A DNA stretch of 44,522 bases, from NCBI GenBank assembly GCA_009698675.1, contig WLPT01000013.1:1-44522 (forward strand), given 5' to 3'. The stretch comes from Actinomycetota bacterium (GTDB lineage Bacteria; Actinomycetota; Actinomycetes; Nanopelagicales; Nanopelagicaceae). The number at the start of each line of letters is the position of its first letter. Positions within the stretch are counted from its first letter, which is position 1. Made by a program: the position numbers and the translations under genes. Shown here piece after piece: positions 43,283 through 44,522 of this stretch. The notes under the pieces are model-generated. The model saw only the letters and a list, made by a program, of their open reading frames with translations, had not been told where the DNA came from and searched no databases.

Positions 43283-44233
43283 ATGAAAGCCATTCAGATC
43301 ACCGCTTTCGGTGGTCCAGATTCCATGCACCTTGTAGAACTACCCGAGCCGATTCCAACAACGGGCCTTGAGTTAATCGACGTGCTCGCTATCGGAGTGA
43401 ATTACGCCGACACACACCAGACTGAAAACTCATATCTCTCCCCGCAAGAACTTCCATTAATCCCCGGAATTGAAGTCATTGGTAAGACTGCAGATGGGCG
43501 ACGCGTATTAACACCAGTTGCAGCTGGAGGGTATGCTCAAAAAACTCTTGCGTACTCAGCGGCCATGATTGATGTTCCAGATGGCGTCAGTAATGAACAA
43601 GCTCTGTGCATGTTGGTACAGGGATCAACGGCCTGGCATATTTTAAAAACCGTCGGACACTTAAAGGCTGGAGAGAGTGTAGTAATACACGCTGCAGCTG
43701 GCGGTGTCGGAACAATTGCAATTCAGTTAGCGAAATTGTGGGGAGCTAAAGTTATTGCCGTTGCTTCAACTCAAGCAAAACGCGATTTAGCTAAATCACT
43801 AGGAGCCGATGAAGTCATAGATGCCGATCAAGAGAAACTGCTCGCAGCAATTCTTGGAGCAAATAACGGCAAGCCTGTTGACTTAGTACTCGAGATGGTT
43901 GGCGGCAAAACCTTTGATGCAAGTCTTGAAGCGCTAGCGCCATTTGGTCGATTAATAGTTTATGGAATGGCTTCACGCACGGCGCCAACGCCGATTCATC
44001 CTGGTTCATTAATGGCAGGCACGAAAACAATTACAGGTTTTTGGCTCTCGCACTGCTTTGGCAAGAAAGAGTTAATGAACGATGTCATCGCCGAACTTTT
44101 TGACTTAGTAAAGAAGGGCACACTCAAGCCAGTAATCGGTGCAAGCTTTGCTATGTCTGAGGCAGCCAATGCGCATAAAGCCATGCTGGCGCGAGAAACC
44201 ACTGGCAAAATCACGTTAAATCCAGCAGAGTAG
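43283..44233 (+). CDS. Quinone oxidoreductase-like MDR family enzyme
   Basis: The 316-aa protein belongs to the zinc-independent medium-chain dehydrogenase/reductase family (NADPH:quinone reductase, crotonase-like zeta-crystallin). It has a GroES-like N-terminal half (IGVNYADTHQTENSY) and a Rossmann domain with VIHAAAGGVGTIAIQLAKLWGAKVIAVAS (NADPH site AAGGVG, read as two parts). DLVLEMVGG follows. It likely reduces quinones or enones with NADPH. It is joined to the sugar-permease operon by a 2-bp gap, which may reflect shared transcription rather than shared function. Confidence 0.88.
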   Translation: MKAIQITAFGGPDSMHLVELPEPIPTTGLELIDVLAIGVNYADTHQTENSYLSPQELPLIPGIEVIGKTADGRRVLTPVAAGGYAQKTLAYSAAMIDVPDGVSNEQALCMLVQGSTAWHILKTVGHLKAGESVVIHAAAGGVGTIAIQLAKLWGAKVIAVASTQAKRDLAKSLGADEVIDADQEKLLAAILGANNGKPVDLVLEMVGGKTFDASLEALAPFGRLIVYGMASRTAPTPIHPGSLMAGTKTITGFWLSHCFGKKELMNDVIAELFDLVKKGTLKPVIGASFAMSEAANAHKAMLARETTGKITLNPAE

Positions 44234-44266
44234 AGAAAGGATTTTTCGAAAGCCCTTCACTGCCTG

Positions 44267-44272
44267 TACGCT
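44267..44272 (+). promoter_or_regulatory. Possible -10 element of the tRNA-Thr gene
   Basis: TACGCT, preceded by TG, lies 15 bp before the mature tRNA 5' end. The same hexamer precedes the heliorhodopsin and SHOCT genes. No clear -35 is seen. Confidence 0.35.
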
Positions 44273-44287
44273 CAGCATTCGATCTGC

Positions 44288-44360
44288 GCCCCCCTAGCTC
44301 AGTTGGTAGAGCGTTTCCATGGTAAGGAAAAGGTCACCGGTCCGATTCCGGTGGGGGGCT
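44288..44360 (+). tRNA. tRNA-Thr (anticodon GGT)
   Basis: A complete 73-nt cloverleaf. The acceptor is GCCCCCC/GGGGGGC, the D stem GCTC/GAGC, the anticodon stem TTTCC/GGAAA with loop ATGGTAA (anticodon GGT), and the T arm ACCGG/CCGGT with loop TCCGATT. The discriminator is T and CCA is not encoded. Confidence 0.95.
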
Positions 44361-44365
44361 CGATG

Positions 44366-44395
44366 AGAGCCCTTTCACTAGATGAAGGCTCTTTT
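44366..44395 (+). terminator. Intrinsic terminator or spacer hairpin between the tRNAs
   Basis: AGAGCC (44366-44371) pairs with GGCTCT (44387-44392), and TTCA (44374-44377) with TGAA (44383-44386). A two-base bulge and a 5-nt loop separate them, and four Ts end the structure (44392-44395). It may end tRNA-Thr transcription or act in processing. Confidence 0.55.
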
Positions 44396-44409
44396 CAAAG
44401 CACACCCCT

Positions 44410-44483
44410 GGCGGGGTAGCTCAGCTTGGTAGAGCAAGCGGCTCATAATCGCTGTGTCGTGGGTTCAAATCCCGCTCCCGCTA
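44410..44483 (+). tRNA. tRNA-Met (anticodon CAT), elongator type
   Basis: A 74-nt cloverleaf. The acceptor is GGCGGGG/TCCCGCT (ending in a G-T pair), the D stem GCTC/GAGC, the anticodon stem AGCGG/TCGCT with loop CTCATAA, and the T arm GTGGG/CCCGC with loop TTCAAAT. The discriminator is A. The absence of three G-C pairs at the anticodon stem bottom argues against the initiator. In many actinobacteria tRNA-Thr and tRNA-Met precede rpmG, which probably lies just beyond the window. Confidence 0.92.
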
Positions 44484-44495
44484 CAAGTTCGACCC

Positions 44496-44510
44496 GCGCG
44501 AATTTCGCGC
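44496..44510. repeat. Short inverted repeat after tRNA-Met
   Basis: GCGCGA (44496-44501) and TCGCGC (44505-44510) form a tight hairpin with a 3-nt loop. No T tract follows before the window ends. Confidence 0.4.
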
Positions 44511-44522
44511 ATTGAGAGGCCT

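Noticed and set aside
44410..44483. Initiator tRNA-Met or lysidine-type tRNA-Ile
   Set aside because: The anticodon stem lacks the three G-C pairs of the initiator, there is no 1-72 C-A mismatch, and the body resembles elongator tRNA-Met; the Ile2 option is less likely but not formally excluded.

Overview
The window looks like a streamlined, mid-GC actinobacterium, most likely a freshwater planktonic one (Nanopelagicales/acI type). The reasons are the actinobacterial gene set (DUF4307, DUF3817, DUF6542, AdnAB, UvrD2, WhiB7), gene neighbourhoods that I recall from Mycobacterium (greA-DUF4307...uppS; xseB-xseA-ispH-DUF6542-ychF; adnA-adnB-nudC-uvrD2-whiB7), a heliorhodopsin, very short intergenic gaps, 4-nt stop/start overlaps and many apparently leaderless starts. 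The taxonomic placement is inference; no 16S gene is present.

Layout. 1-884: 3' end of a secreted repeat/TIG/OmpA-like protein. 1033-1815: Bax-inhibitor-1 family membrane protein. 1822-6432: an efflux block with two MFS exporters on the minus strand and a divergent DrrAB-type ABC exporter. 6429-9213: greA and DUF4307 (minus), then a small membrane ORF, SURF1, DUF3817 and a cis-prenyltransferase (plus). 9339-11490: PIN-PhoH ATPase and a secreted lytic-transglycosylase-like protein. 11498-18214: class I fumarase, exonuclease VII subunits, ispH, DUF6542, rmuC, ychF. 18218-21119: omega-aminotransferase diverging from CoA-acylating (methyl)malonate-semialdehyde dehydrogenase. 21141-22699: heliorhodopsin diverging from an S51-type peptidase. 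22841-26046: an AT-richer block of poorly known genes (SHOCT protein, small membrane proteins, a 346-aa orphan, a secreted helical protein). 26199-28097: typA. 28135-37888: adnA-adnB, an EEP-fold phosphoesterase, nudC, uvrD2. 37850-38587: a secreted matrixin-like protein with a damaged zinc site. 38716-39434: whiB7 with a complete attenuation leader. 39440-39865: CBS-domain protein. 40100-44233: sugar ABC transporter (binding protein and two permeases, no ATPase) plus a quinone-reductase-like enzyme. 44288-44483: tRNA-Thr and tRNA-Met.

How the parts work together. Several neighbours form functional units: XseA/XseB (exonuclease VII), AdnA/AdnB (end resection), DrrA/DrrB, and the sugar importer. 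The most informative regulatory DNA is (i) the whiB7 leader, with a 51-codon upstream ORF and mutually exclusive antiterminator and terminator hairpins; (ii) a terminator-shaped 16-nt-arm hairpin inside codons 2-16 of the first sugar permease; and (iii) a recurrent -10-like hexamer (TAnnnT) exactly 6 bp before start codons, sometimes arranged as overlapping divergent promoters. No CRISPR array, insertion sequence, prophage or rRNA was seen.
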